Translations under genes and position numbers: made by a program
The notes under the pieces: model-generated
What the model saw: only the letters and a program-made list of their open reading frames with translations
The model's database searches: none
Told to the model about the DNA's origin: nothing
Shown: positions 1 through 10,633 of the stretch, piece after piece
Layout of the letters: every line of letters starts with the position of its first letter
Position numbering within the stretch: the first letter of the stretch is position 1
Source: Diadema setosum
Lineage: Eukaryota > Echinodermata > Echinoidea > Diadematoida > Diadematidae
Assembly: GCA_033980235.1 (NCBI GenBank)
Contig: CM067072.1
Location: forward strand, 16,247,047 to 16,311,046
Direction of reading: 5' to 3'
DNA length: 64,000 nucleotides

Positions 1-1035
1 CATTTATCTTATTAGCCTGGGACACATAATATTGCGTCAGCACAAAATTAATTATCATATATACGGTGATGACATTCAATTTTATTTGTCTTTTAAACCT
101 AACCAGGCCGATGCCTTACATGCTTTGAGTCAGCTTGAGAATGCAATGAACAATGTTTATTCATGGCTGAACTCACATTCTTTGAAATTGAATACGGATA
201 AATCTGAGTTTTTAATGTTTGGTTCGAAGACAAAATTAGGTAAACTTGACATAAATTTCATCTCCTTTTCCGGCATGTCAATTAGTGTGTCCCAAACCTG
301 TCGCAACCTGGGTGTAATGCATGATTGTAATATGACTATGTCTCATCCAAGTTTCTAGCATTTGTTGAGATCTGTAAGATACCAACTTCGCAATATCGGC
401 TTCATTAGAAAATATTTGAACCGATCTTCTACCGAAAAATTAGTCCATGCTTTGATATCCTCTAGGCTCGATTTTGGAAACTCTGTCTTATTTAACTTAC
501 CACAAACTCAGCTCTCCATTTTACAGAGGCTTCAAAATGCGACAGCACGCATCATTACACTATCCAAGAAGCACACTCACATCATCCCTATTTTGAGATC
601 ACTTCATTGGTTACCAGTCAAAGATGGCATTATTTCTTTTCATTGCATTCACGGCGCTGCTCCTCAGTATAACATTGACTTACTCCATAATTACATCCCT
701 GCTAGATCTCTACGCTCATCCAACTCCGGTTCTCTGATAATTCCAAGATTCACTACAATATGGGGCACACGTGCCTTTGGCCATGCTGCTCCCACCTTAT
801 GGAATAACTTACCTTCAGGCGTAAAAAAATTGTTCTTCATCAGACTCCTTTAAAAGCAGTCTAAAAACTCACTTGTTTAAAGCGTCAATTTGATTACTCA
901 TTACATGTATTTGATATTTGTATATTATGTCCTTTATCTCCTTCACTTTCTCTTCCTTCCGCGCCTAGAGCACTCTGCAGAGTGGATTTGGCGCTATATT
1001 AATCATATCAATTATTCATTATTATCCTCACAAAG
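1..1035 (+). pseudogene. L2-clade LINE, 3' end of reverse transcriptase plus 3' UTR
   Basis: The reading frame is open from base 2, so the element extends left of the window. It contains the reverse transcriptase motif V box as YGDD at 62-73, where the usual form is YADD, then the C-terminal domain ending in the 'LRSLHWLPVK ... LWNNLP' region typical of L2-type LINEs. A TAG at 356-358 interrupts an otherwise continuous frame. A second lesion lies near the A7 run at 823-829: the expected 'SFKSSLKTHLF'-type tail is in another frame and ends at TGA 891-893. The 3' UTR at 894-1035 has the 'GCGCTATATTAAT' motif followed by AT-rich sequence, as L2 ends usually do. The L2 assignment comes from motif recognition. 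The copy is dead because of one nonsense codon and one frameshift. Confidence 0.85.
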
Positions 1036-2549
1036 CAAACTATCTCTACTTACTAAATTAAGACTTCCCTAATACCTAATCATATTCCTGAATATCATTA
1101 ACCTAACTTCCCAGCCGGATGAGCTCGCCTGAACCTAACACAGTGATGTAATACGGCATAACTGAATCCAATTAACTAGTTTTATTATATGTATATTGTC
1201 TGGGGTATCCTAACAGAGACGTCATGCATTAACCTAACGAACTTTTATACAAAATCGATGGGTATATAAAGAGTCGAGCAAATATATTCCTTTCCTGACA
1301 AGCCCATAATCACAACAACAAAACAAAACAACAAAAAAAAAAAAAAAAAAAAAACCACCTCAATTAGCATGTCCTGCATAAGTGTACCACATTTGGGAAG
1401 AAAATATAGAAGCATTCTCAAGTTACACCAAAATTTGTTAAAAAGTATTTAAAAACAAATTTTGAGAAAACTTCCATTGAAAGGAAGATATAATTTTCGA
1501 AAACACATGAAAAAGTTGCATCCGTCGTACTTTCAACACATATTTGACTTCAAAGTACAGGCAAATGTAGTTTCTAGCAAGGCATGGACACAAAATTCCC
1601 TTCAAAGTAGATTATGTGAATACAGAGAGCAAAGCTTTTAGTATTTACAGAGCGATGGTTATTCGAAACAACTTGGAAAAGAGCAGAGGAAAGCAATTGA
1701 TTGGTCATGTTCTTAAAGGAAGTTTATTCAAGAATGCAGATAAATTCCTTTCTAAAGAAGGAGTATACACGTACACTGTATTATCCACCACAGGAATTAA
1801 AAGCGTACTTTTGTGTTCGTAAGCTATTATAAAAAAAAAATAAAATGAAAAATAATGACGTGTAAATTTGTATTAAAACGTGCAGTAATGAATAAATGCT
1901 AAGGAGAGAATGAGGGAAAATCTTGGGCGTCCTTTTCCTTTATCCAGGCCAAGTTTATAGTGTTGAGGTAGGTATATAGTTTGAGACCCTACAATGGGTG
2001 ATGTGCGCGAAAGGCAAAAGAAACAAACGTGTCTGGATTCCAGATATCTTTCTTTTTCACTTTATCCTACTTTGTTGTGGCAAAATTATAGATGACTATG
2101 GTGAAATAGAAAGTTGTCTGACCCGGAAATTATTGGATATGTAACATCATTATTTATGCTTGTACACCAATAGAGTAACATACAAGAAAAAAAAAAAAAG
2201 GGGGGGGGACCCTCAACATGGTTTTCACTAGTATAATATTGTTCGAATACGTATGAACACAAATGAATAGACAGCAAAATCATTTTTAATGGCAATTTTA
2301 TCAAATTATAGGTTGAGAATTAACTTTTACGTAACACATTAACGACAAATGAACGACTTAATAAATGGCTGCGATGTTGAATTTTTGTGTGGATGTTATT
2401 TTTGTTATGACACATTGGAAAAATTGATGCCAAATTTCAAGCTTTTATCTCTTTTTGAAAGATACTTTCTGTTCAATCTTATCTGCTTCTTAACAATCTA
2501 CTTTGATAGCGAACAGCGTCACCTACCACTTGGCATGATAAGTAACGGC
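1036..2549. other. AT-rich stretch with no recognised gene
   Basis: The stretch holds a CCTAA-rich patch near 1070-1110, an A-rich tract at 1308-1354, and an A-run followed by a G-run at about 2188-2209. A 68-codon frame at 1616-1822 matches nothing I know and lacks splice or promoter support, so I do not call it a gene. Confidence 0.5.
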
Positions 2550-2650
2550 TGTACTGTCACACATTTCCGGGCAAGCCTTGCGCGCGACTTGAATAGAACA
2601 ACTTTTTCTACACGCAGGTCCCCGCAGATAACCCGCACATGACAGTACCT
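2550..2650. mobile_element. Degenerate relative of the adjacent TIR element
   Basis: The left edge (TACTGTCACACATTTCCGGG) matches the terminus of the 2719-3102 element with several substitutions, and the right edge carries TGACAGTAC in inverse orientation. The interior shares ACACGCAGG-type motifs with the neighbour. It is either a diverged short copy or a broken end of the same family. Confidence 0.5.
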
Positions 2651-2718
2651 AGTATGTATCTCGTCCGTAGTTACCCGGAGTTGCGCACGTAAGTCCTGTT
2701 TACCCGCAGTCAAGTTTA

Positions 2719-3102
2719 GGCCCTGTCACACCTTTCTGGGCAAGCTACGCGGGCTTGTTACGTGTGGGGATTTTCCAGCACGCAGGACAATTTTTTGTTC
2801 CAGGTGAGTCGCGGGGGTTTGCCCGCAGAGGTACACGCAGAACACAAGTAGGAGGCCCTTATTGGCAGCACCTCGCAGGCAACTCCCACGCAGGTACTTC
2901 GCATTCCCCGTATGTCGCTCGTAACTGAAAACCGGTCGGTTCCGAAGCTTTCACGCAGGACACACGCAAGTACTAGGTAAGTAGCACGCGTCTAGCAGGT
3001 AAGACGCAAGTACGGAACTCGCCAACATCCTTGTCCGCCCACAGAAAGTTCTCCTGCGTGCTGATAAATCCCTACTCGTTACAGAAAGGTGTGACAGGGC
3101 CT
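2719..3102. mobile_element. Non-autonomous DNA transposon (MITE), 384 bp
   Basis: Perfect 20-bp terminal inverted repeats begin GGCCCTGTCACACCTTTCTG at 2719 and end with the reverse complement at 3102. Imperfect similarity continues inward for about 70 bp on both sides and includes a shared CAGCACGCAGGA block. The copy is flanked by direct TTTA repeats (2715-2718 and 3103-3106), consistent with a 4-bp target duplication. No coding capacity is present. The superfamily is not clear from the ends. Confidence 0.8.
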
Positions 3103-3507
3103 TTAGTTTCCTGGCACAACCCCCCCCTTTTTTTGGGGGGGGGGGGGGTCGAAAAGAAAGTCTGCGCCTAGACTACTATACGCACCACTGGCACCACTGG
3201 CGTAAACATTCTAAAGAGAATGAATGAGGAACCCACTAAAGAGCAAAGCTTGTAGGATGGGCTCCAAAAATATAACATAGGGTTTTATACAGTATATCAA
3301 TGTCTGAAGTGACGTAACATGCAAAATACAAGATATCGAGAATATTACAAAGTTTACGGGATGTACAAAGTATAGTATATAATGTTTATGATTAACTTAT
3401 GGTATAAATGCTAAGAAAAGTAGCAAGTTGATCAAACTAATGAAGTCATCCGAGCGAGGCATCATTTGAGTATGCAAATTTTTTTTCAAGTGATTACGGC
3501 AAAATAA
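3103..3507. other. Homopolymer block and LINE 3' flank
   Basis: A C7-T7-G13 block at about 3120-3150 can fold on itself. Next, 3157-3185 matches a segment of the foldback element (near 5746-5780): GTCTGCGC and ACTACTA followed by CGCACCAC. The rest is AT-rich and grades into the short 3' UTR of the minus-strand LINE. No gene is seen. Confidence 0.5.
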
Positions 3508-5390
3508 TTAAACATAGGATTTTAGAAAATTGGCTTTGAGATTTTTCTTAAAGGAGCTTAAAGAACTTGAGTGCAACCGAGCCGAATCTAACTCATTCCA
3601 GAAAGAAGGGCCGGTCAATGTAATTGTCTTAAGGGCTAAAGCTGTACGAACAGGGGAAAAATGCTAGGATTCACTGTGTCTTGTAGGGTAAGTATGAATA
3701 TCACTGTTTTTCACAAACATTGAGGAAAATATACTAGGAAGGTCACCAGTATTCAACTTATACATGAAAATTCCAACATGATACAAATACAAATCAGAAA
3801 TTTTTAACAATTTACTTGAAACAAACAATTCATCAGTGTGATATAAAAATTATGCTCGATTTATAATCCGCAAGGCCTTTTTCTGAACCAAAAATAACGA
3901 ATCAATTTTAGTCGTTGAGCAATTCCCTCAGGCTAATATTCCGTAATTCAAGTAAGGTAATAATAAAGTTGTATAAAGAAAATGCAATATTGGCTTTAGG
4001 AAGAGATATTTCAGTTTGTGAATAATTCCAACATTCTTGCACAACAATTTACATCAATCAACATGTACCTTCCATGAAAGGTTACTGTCAATATAAATAC
4101 CTAAAAAATTTGTTGAATCTATTTGATTTAACTGTAAACCGTTCATTAAAACTAAACCTGGAAGAGATTTTATTGTGTTGCTGAAAACCATATAATTGGT
4201 CTTATTTATGCTAAGCGACAATTTATTTGCCTGAATCCACTCAAACACCAACTTAAGTTCATTATTCAAAGATTCGAGCAAAACATAAGGATCTTAGTGA
4301 GAATAAAAGAGACTTGTATCATCTGCGAACAGAAGAAAAGACAGCAGAGAGGATGAGTTCCGGAAGTCATTGATGTATAAAATGAATAAAAGAGGACCTA
4401 AGAGGGAGCCCTGAGGAACACCACAACAAATCGAGTTTATATCAGATTCATGGTTATTTACGGAAACAAATTGAGTTCGACCGGTAAGATAATTTCTGAA
4501 CCACTCCAAGGCCTTTCCACGAATACCGTAATGATTTAGTTTATACAAAAGAATTTCGTGATCTATTGTGTCAAAGGCCTTGGAGTAGTCCAGAAACAGA
4601 CCGACTACATGCGACTTTGTGTCTATAGCTCTTACAATTTTCTCAACCAGTAGTAGTATAGCATGGGTGGTTGCATGTTTTTTCCGGAACCCGAATTGAT
4701 TATCAGCTAAAATATCACATTCGTTTACAAATTTGATTAAACGATTATACACCACCTTCTCAAGTAATTTAGAAAAGGATGACAGCAGCGATATTGGTCG
4801 ATTTTCCTAACTCATCCTCTCTGCCTTTCTTATAAATTGGGATAACTATAGCAATTTTCATTTTAATGGGCACAATACCAGTTAATAAAGATAAATTCAA
4901 AATGTGAAATAATGGTGATAGTATTTCGTTTACAATACATTTCATGAGGAGATTAGAAATCCCATCATGACCTGTACTCTTCTTGGGGCTAAAAGAATTG
5001 ACAATATCTAAGACCTCTGTTTCAACTACTGGGAGAAAAAATAAAGACTGTGGATTGGAATTTAGTAAGTAAGAATGAAAGGGTCTGTGTACAGATGAAA
5101 TATTGCGGGCCAGATTCGGACCAATATTAACAAAAAAAAAAAGAGTTTAATGCTTCCGCAATTTCCACATCATCTGTTAAATTCTTCCCTTCACAAAGGA
5201 TATTAACAATAATACCCTTATTTACACGTTTATGAATAACACTATTTATTACATGCCAGGTAGATTTTGCATCTGACTTGTGCTGTTCAAACAAAGAACA
5301 AAAATAATATTTTTTTGCTTTACGCAACAGGGACGTAAGAGTATTCCGATATTTAATATACTTTGATTTATTCAAAGCTGTTTGTCCATA
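3508..5390 (-). pseudogene. CR1/Jockey-group LINE ORF2, reverse transcriptase
   Basis: Read on the minus strand, the order is: an N-terminal linker (5375-5127); a 'KIAIVIPIYKKG' block near 4860; the fingers/palm with 'SKAFDTIDHEI' (about 4590-4560), 'GVPQGSLLGPLLF' (about 4430-4390) and a FADD catalytic box (about 4320); a thumb segment (4281-4054); and a C-terminal domain with 'FLVQKKALRIINRA' (about 3900) ending at a TAA at 3508-3510. Stops and frameshifts separate the blocks, for example near 4290, 3850 and 5125. It is closely related to the plus-strand copy at 18826-23150. The 5' part is cut by the foldback element that begins at 5391, and a weak continuation is visible beyond that element at 12850-12960. 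Confidence 0.9.
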
Positions 5391-5821
5391 CTAAATCGTT
5401 GGATGTGTCACCTCTTGTTCCGCGTATCCCTCTTCATTTCACTGTGCACTATATTTGATAATTTGGATAGCAGTCACCTTCAATAATAAAACAAAAGGCA
5501 GTTAATGGAGGGTTGACAGATTATTATGATGATGTCATGTATGCTGTCACGCTAGGATAACATGAATTATAATTAGCAATCACAACAAAGAAACAAAGTA
5601 CAAACTGAATTATATTTCATTGCTGCGTGGTTTACTTATTTTAATCAAGGCGCTAATTCCTGCAAGAGGCTTAATTAAGGAGTTCGTTCAACCCACCCCG
5701 CAGAAAAGGTTTGACTAATTGGTTGGCACAAAAGTTAAAAAAAAAAGTCTGCGCGCGCCAAGACTACTACACGCACCACTTGCAGGAAGCCAAAGAGGTT
5801 AATAGAGCGCGCGCTCGCATA

Positions 5822-6893
5822 GAAGCGGGGCCAATCGAACGACCCGCCGCCATTAGCAAAGAGGTCGACTCCCAGAAGCCTGAACCCGGAAGTGCCTATA
5901 GTAATACACATTAAGTACAGCTTCGAAGGTGGGGTTGGGTTGGAAAAATCATTCTAATTTTCAGGAAAATCAATATTTGTCCATATGCCTCCGGATTTTA
6001 TAAGAGAGATTCATTCTCAACACGTACAGTATACATGCTTTGATGAAAAAAAAGGACTTGCTCTAATGTGTCAAATAATGTGCCCTAACATGAAGCCAAA
6101 ATTGCCAAACAGGCATTCATGCATTCATACTACATAAAAAGATTGCAGAAAGGTACCGTGTATACTCTTTGGTATGGGAGTACTGATTTCACATAATATA
6201 TGTCACTTAGAAACATCAGACACACATACAACACATAAAACACACACTCCAACACACACCCACACACCCACAACAAACACACACACTCACAACAAACACA
6301 CACATACGCACACACACGTACACACCAAACCACTTTTTTTTTCAAATTCCAGCACACACACACACACACACACTTTTTTGTTTTTCAATTTCAACACGCA
6401 CACATACACACACAATGCGTATGTGTGTGTTTGTTGTGAATGTGTGTGTTTGTTGGGGGTGTGTGTGGAAGTGCGTGTTGTATGTGTGTCTGATGTTTCT
6501 AAGTCACATATATTATGTGAAATCAGTACTCCCATACCAGCTCATACCAAAGAGTATTACACGGTACCTTTCTGCAATCTATGTAGTATGAATACATGAA
6601 TGCCTGTTTGGCAATTTTGGCTTCATGTTAGGGCACATTATTTGACACATTAGAGCAAGTCCTTTTTTTTCATCAAAGCATGTATACTGTACGTGTTGAG
6701 AATGTATCTCTCTTATAAAATCCGGAGGCATATGGACAAATATTGATTTTCCTAAAAATTAGAATGATTTTTCCAACCCAACCCCACCTTCGAAGCTGTA
6801 CTTAATGTGTATTACTATAGGCACTTCCGGGTTCAGGCTTCTGGGATTCGACCTCTTTGCTAATGGCGGCGGGTCGTTCGATTGGCCCCGCTT
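5822..6893. repeat. Nested palindrome inside the left foldback arm
   Basis: The block from 5822 (AGAAGCGGGGCCAATCGAAC) is repeated inverted and ends at 6893, with its centre near 6358. The centre consists of CA/TG dinucleotide repeats (about 6205-6480) that can also pair. The right foldback arm has only one copy of the outer half (12193-12415). The extra segment 6048-6893 is therefore a left-arm-specific inverted duplication. Confidence 0.85.
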
Positions 6894-7779
6894 GCGTATT
6901 TTTTATATACACGCAAGCCTGTGGCTTTTCGCAATTAAATTCAATGAAACCGCTAGTAATGCGTCTATGTTTACTCCGCTCGTGACGATTCGATTCGTGC
7001 ACGTTCATCAGTGAGTGTGTACACGGGCTGTGAAAGTTTTGCCTGCCGTGGTAGACCCTTATCGAATAGTACATGTGTACATTAATAAGTATGTAAACGA
7101 GTGCGAAAAACAAAACAATACAAAACAAAAACTCTGACAAGGAGGAGAGGGGGAAGAGAGAGAATCATATTCAAAGAAAGAGATAAAAAAGCAATGAATA
7201 TTCTGTGATATCTCATCAGTCATGCGCAACAGTGATCAATGTTATTGCGGGTTCCATATGGAAGACCGGATGCACAACTGTATTGGTGTAGGCTACCTAT
7301 ATAAAATGATGGGGATGTATTATTTCTCAGCCCCCAACCCCCTCTGTTATATTTGTTGCTATTAAAGGCCCCTAAATTTATCTTCAAACTGATGGTATAT
7401 TATTTTGTTTCTCAAACCTGCCCCTCTTTTCTTCATACTAGTTTCAAAGACTCACTGTGCATATGCATTTTCCGACCTCTCTCGACCCCTTCCTTTTTCA
7501 AATGCATGATTCGTGTATTTCTTCCGTTCCTCGATCACTGCTTGAATTATCATACAATTTATTTGTTTCTTACGACTTTCTCTGCCTCTCCCCTCCTCTC
7601 TTTCTCATTTCAAAACTTCACAATGTTTGTTAACAAGACTACTTTCTACATTAATCAGTTTGTCTAGAAACACTGTACATCACGTGCAAATTAGTATGAA
7701 GGAAAATTACACCACTATTGCATGAATTTATTATCACTTTATTCACTTCTTTTTGTTCAAACACTTTTTTGTCATGACG

Positions 7780-8170
7780 GTTTATACAGAGATAATCTGA
7801 TCCTCCAATATCCAAGAAGTATTGTAATACAAACTAGAACTATCACTCAATGTGATTTATACCCCCTACTAACAAAGTAACTGACATTTGCCATATCTCA
7901 CGTCAAGTGCTCAAAACCTGAGTGAGTAAAGTAAATAAATCAACAATTTCTATGATTTTCATTAGAAATACTGTTACCATAGTAACACAATGTTTGACAT
8001 TAAGAAAAAATAAAGTTTGCCCAGCTAAATATCATAACTGTCACCGCGATGTGCCAAATCTCAAGTCAAATGCTCAAAACTGAGGGAGTTAAGTGAATTC
8101 ATGATGTCATTGTATTATGATTTTCATTCAAAATAAAATTAGGCTGTCACCATATTGCGTCGAGCCCACT
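7780..8170. repeat. X-box module repeat in left arm (mirror at 10925-11330)
   Basis: Two diverged units contain 'GTTACCATAGTAAC' (about 7974), 'GAGCACTTGACGTGAG'-type text and 'ATGATTTTCATT'. They match the 165-bp array at 47.7-49.1 kb, including its terminal 'GAGTGATAGTTC' motif (7840-7855 here and 49080-49090 there, allowing for orientation). The mirror copy in the right arm lies at 10925-11330. Confidence 0.7.
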
Positions 8171-8339
8171 AATGTCAATAATATTCGACCGCTAATGTGG
8201 CTCTCGTATCTTTAAACATTTACACTCCCACTACAATGTGCTATAATTCAGTCAGATCATTTGATTTTCTTAAATTCCGAGTGGTTCGCAATCGACGTGT
8301 TCTCTTACTCTTTTCTTTAATATGTATACACGCAATCTC

Positions 8340-9470
8340 AATAACCATAATCTCATAACACGCCGACGACAAATGTCATAACGACCACTAATGTCACAAC
8401 ACGTCGACGACAAATTTCATAATGACCACTAATGTCATAACACGTCGACGAGAAATGTTATAAGGACCAATAACGTCGACGACAAATGTCGAAATTTCCA
8501 TTTTTACTGCAAATGTCATAACACGTCGACGACAAATTCATAGCGACCACTAATGTCATAACATGTCGACGACAAATATCAAAATCGGATTAACCACAAA
8601 TGTCATAACACGTCAACGGCAAATGTCAAAATTTCAGTTTTTACTCAAATATCATAACATGTCGACGACAAATGTCATAACGACCACTAATGTCATAACA
8701 CGTCGACGACAAATTTCATAATGACCGATAATGTCATAAGACGTCGACGACAAATGTCATAACCACTAATCTCATAACACGTCGACGACAAAATAAATGT
8801 GAAAATTTCTTTTTTTACTGTAAATGTCATAACACGTCAATAACAAATGTCATAACGACCACTAATGTCATAACACGTCGACGACAAATTTCATAATGAC
8901 CAATAATGTCATAACACGTCGACGACAAATTTCATAATGACCGATAATGTCATAAGACGTCGACGACAAATGTCATAACCACTAATCTCATAACACGTCG
9001 ACGACAAAATAAATGTGAAAATTTCTTTTTTTACTGTAAATGTCATAACACGTCAATGACAAATGTCATAACGACCACTAATGTCATAACACGTCGGCGA
9101 CAAATTTCATAATGACCAATAATGTCATAAGACGTCGACGACAAATGTCATAACCACTAATCTCATAACACGTCGACGACAAAATAAATGTGAAAATTTC
9201 TTTTTTTTTACTGTAAATGTCATAACACGTCAATGACAAATGTCATAACGACCACTATAACACGTCGACGACAAATTTCATAATGGTCAATAATGTCATA
9301 AGACGTCGACGACAAATGTCATAACCACTAATCTCATAACACGTCGACGACATAATGTCAAAATTTCTGTTTTTACTGCAAATGTCATAACACGTCAATG
9401 ACATAATGTTAAAATCGAATTAACCACAAATTTCATAACGCGTCGACCACAAATGTCATAGGACCTAATG
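8340..9470 (+). repeat. 41-bp satellite array with ~175/216-bp higher-order units
   Basis: The basic unit is about 41 bp and reads CATAACACGTCGACGAC, then AAATGTCATAACGACCACTAATGT, with variants. Each unit contains the self-complementary core CGTCGACG. A longer unit containing ACAAAATAAATGTG recurs at about 8791, 9007 and 9182, giving spacings of 216 and 175 that differ by one 41-bp unit. This is the innermost part of the left arm. The inverted counterpart is 10040-10465. Confidence 0.9.
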
Positions 9471-9473
9471 CAT

Positions 9474-10036
9474 CACAGGGGAGGATCCAGGAATTCTGTA
9501 AAGGGGAGGCACCTTAACAAAATCAAAGGTTGATGCAACCTCCTCCCTTTTTGAATTGTATTTCTTTTATTTTAACAAAAATAGAGACGGGGAGGGGCGC
9601 CGCGCCCCCTCTAGATCCGCGACTGCTTCAGCCACAGGTTAATGGTAAAACCCGATGCTTGCATTACAGGGAGGCGACTTTTCAAAACTACAAGCCGGCG
9701 CAACCCCCTATTTTTTTCTTTTTATTTCTGTTGTTTTAACAAAAACAGAAAGGGGGCATCAGAGGGAGATGCACCCGTCTCGATCCGCTATTGCGTCATC
9801 CACAAATGTCAAAACTCATTACTTGCATTTCATGGGCGGATCAAGGAATTCCGTAAAGAGGAGACACCTTTTCAAAATGAAGGGCTGGCGCAACTCCATC
9901 CCCCTAATTATGTTCTTCTTATTTAATTTGTTTAAACGGGGAAAAAAAAAGAAAAGAAAAATGGAGGGGTGCGGCAGTCTTTACTTTTGTAAAGGCGCCT
10001 CCCCTTTACGGAATTCCGTGATCCGCCCCTGTGACG
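9474..10036. mobile_element. hAT-like non-autonomous core of the foldback
   Basis: The termini CACAGGGGAGGATCCAGG and CCTTTACGGAATTCCGTGATCCGCCCCTGTG (split here; the ends face each other) are inverted repeats of the CAGGGGCGGATC type common at hAT ends. The interior holds three diverged direct modules (about 9480-9630, 9660-9810 and 9835-9990). Each has a 'GGAATTC-GTAAAG-GGAGG' start, a GGCGCAAC block and a pyrimidine-rich run. It may be the original element around which the inverted satellites accumulated. Confidence 0.6.
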
Positions 10037-10039
10037 CAT

Positions 10040-10465
10040 TCTGAAATTTGTGATAAATTTGGAAAATTTGACATTCATGGTCGACGCGTTATGAAATTTG
10101 TGGTTAGTTCGATTTTAACATTTGTCATCGACGTGTTATAACATTTGTGGATAATCAGACTTTGATATTTGTCCGATGTTACGACTTTTGTCGTCGACGT
10201 GTTATGACATTAGTAGTCGTTATGAAATTTTCGTCAACGTGATGACGTTTGCAGTAAAAATGGAAATTTTGATATTTGTCGTTGACGTGTTATGACATTT
10301 GTGGTTAATCCGATTTTGACATTTGTCGTCGACGTGTTAATCCGATCTTGACATTATCGTAGACGTGTCATGACATTACAGTGGTCATTATGACATTGTT
10401 GTCGACGTGTCATGACATTAGTGGTCGTTATGACATTAATGTCGTCGTCATCTTATGACATTTAA
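10040..10465 (-). repeat. Inverted 41-bp satellite array (right arm)
   Basis: The same CGTCGACG-centred repeat as 8340-9470 occurs here in reverse orientation (ACATTTGTCGTCGACGTG), but over about 430 bp instead of about 1130 bp. The two arms therefore differ in copy number. Confidence 0.9.
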
Positions 10466-10468
10466 TAT

Positions 10469-10633
10469 AGGGAGCTTTAGATTTTAGACGCGCGGACGTT
10501 CAAAGGGAAAAAAAAAAACATGTTCTGAGCGTGCGCAGAAGCGTACGTCAAGTTGACGTGCGCTTCTGCGCACGCTCAGACCTTGGTTTTTTTTCCCTTT
10601 GAACGTCCGCTCGTCTAAAATCTAAAGCTTCCT
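10469..10633. mobile_element. 165-bp near-perfect hairpin MITE in the right satellite
   Basis: The arms run from AGGGAGCTTTAGATTTTAG inward through GAGCGTGCGCAGAAGCG to a centre at about 10551 (CAAGTTG) and back out again, with only a few mismatches. It interrupts the right-arm satellite and has no counterpart in the left arm, so it arrived after the inverted repeat formed. I see no clear target duplication. Confidence 0.8.

Noticed and set aside
1616..1822. 68-codon frame as a small gene
   Set aside because: No family match, splice signals or promoter elements, and the length is expected by chance in this composition.
6174..6599. 141-codon His/Thr-rich frame
   Set aside because: Product of CA/TG dinucleotide repeats.
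6802..7140. 112-codon frame and its partner in the other arm (11976-12179)
   Set aside because: Both arise because the two arms are copies of one sequence. Content is low-complexity, there is no known domain, and the frame runs across the nested palindrome junction.
7353..7667. 104-codon frame mirrored at 11718-11455
   Set aside because: It is open in both arms because the arms are nearly identical. Phe/Leu/Ser-rich composition with no motif suggests non-coding.
8340..9470. CRISPR-like look of short repeats with spacers
   Set aside because: Units vary, the spacers are themselves repeated, and the context is a eukaryotic foldback satellite with an inverted partner.
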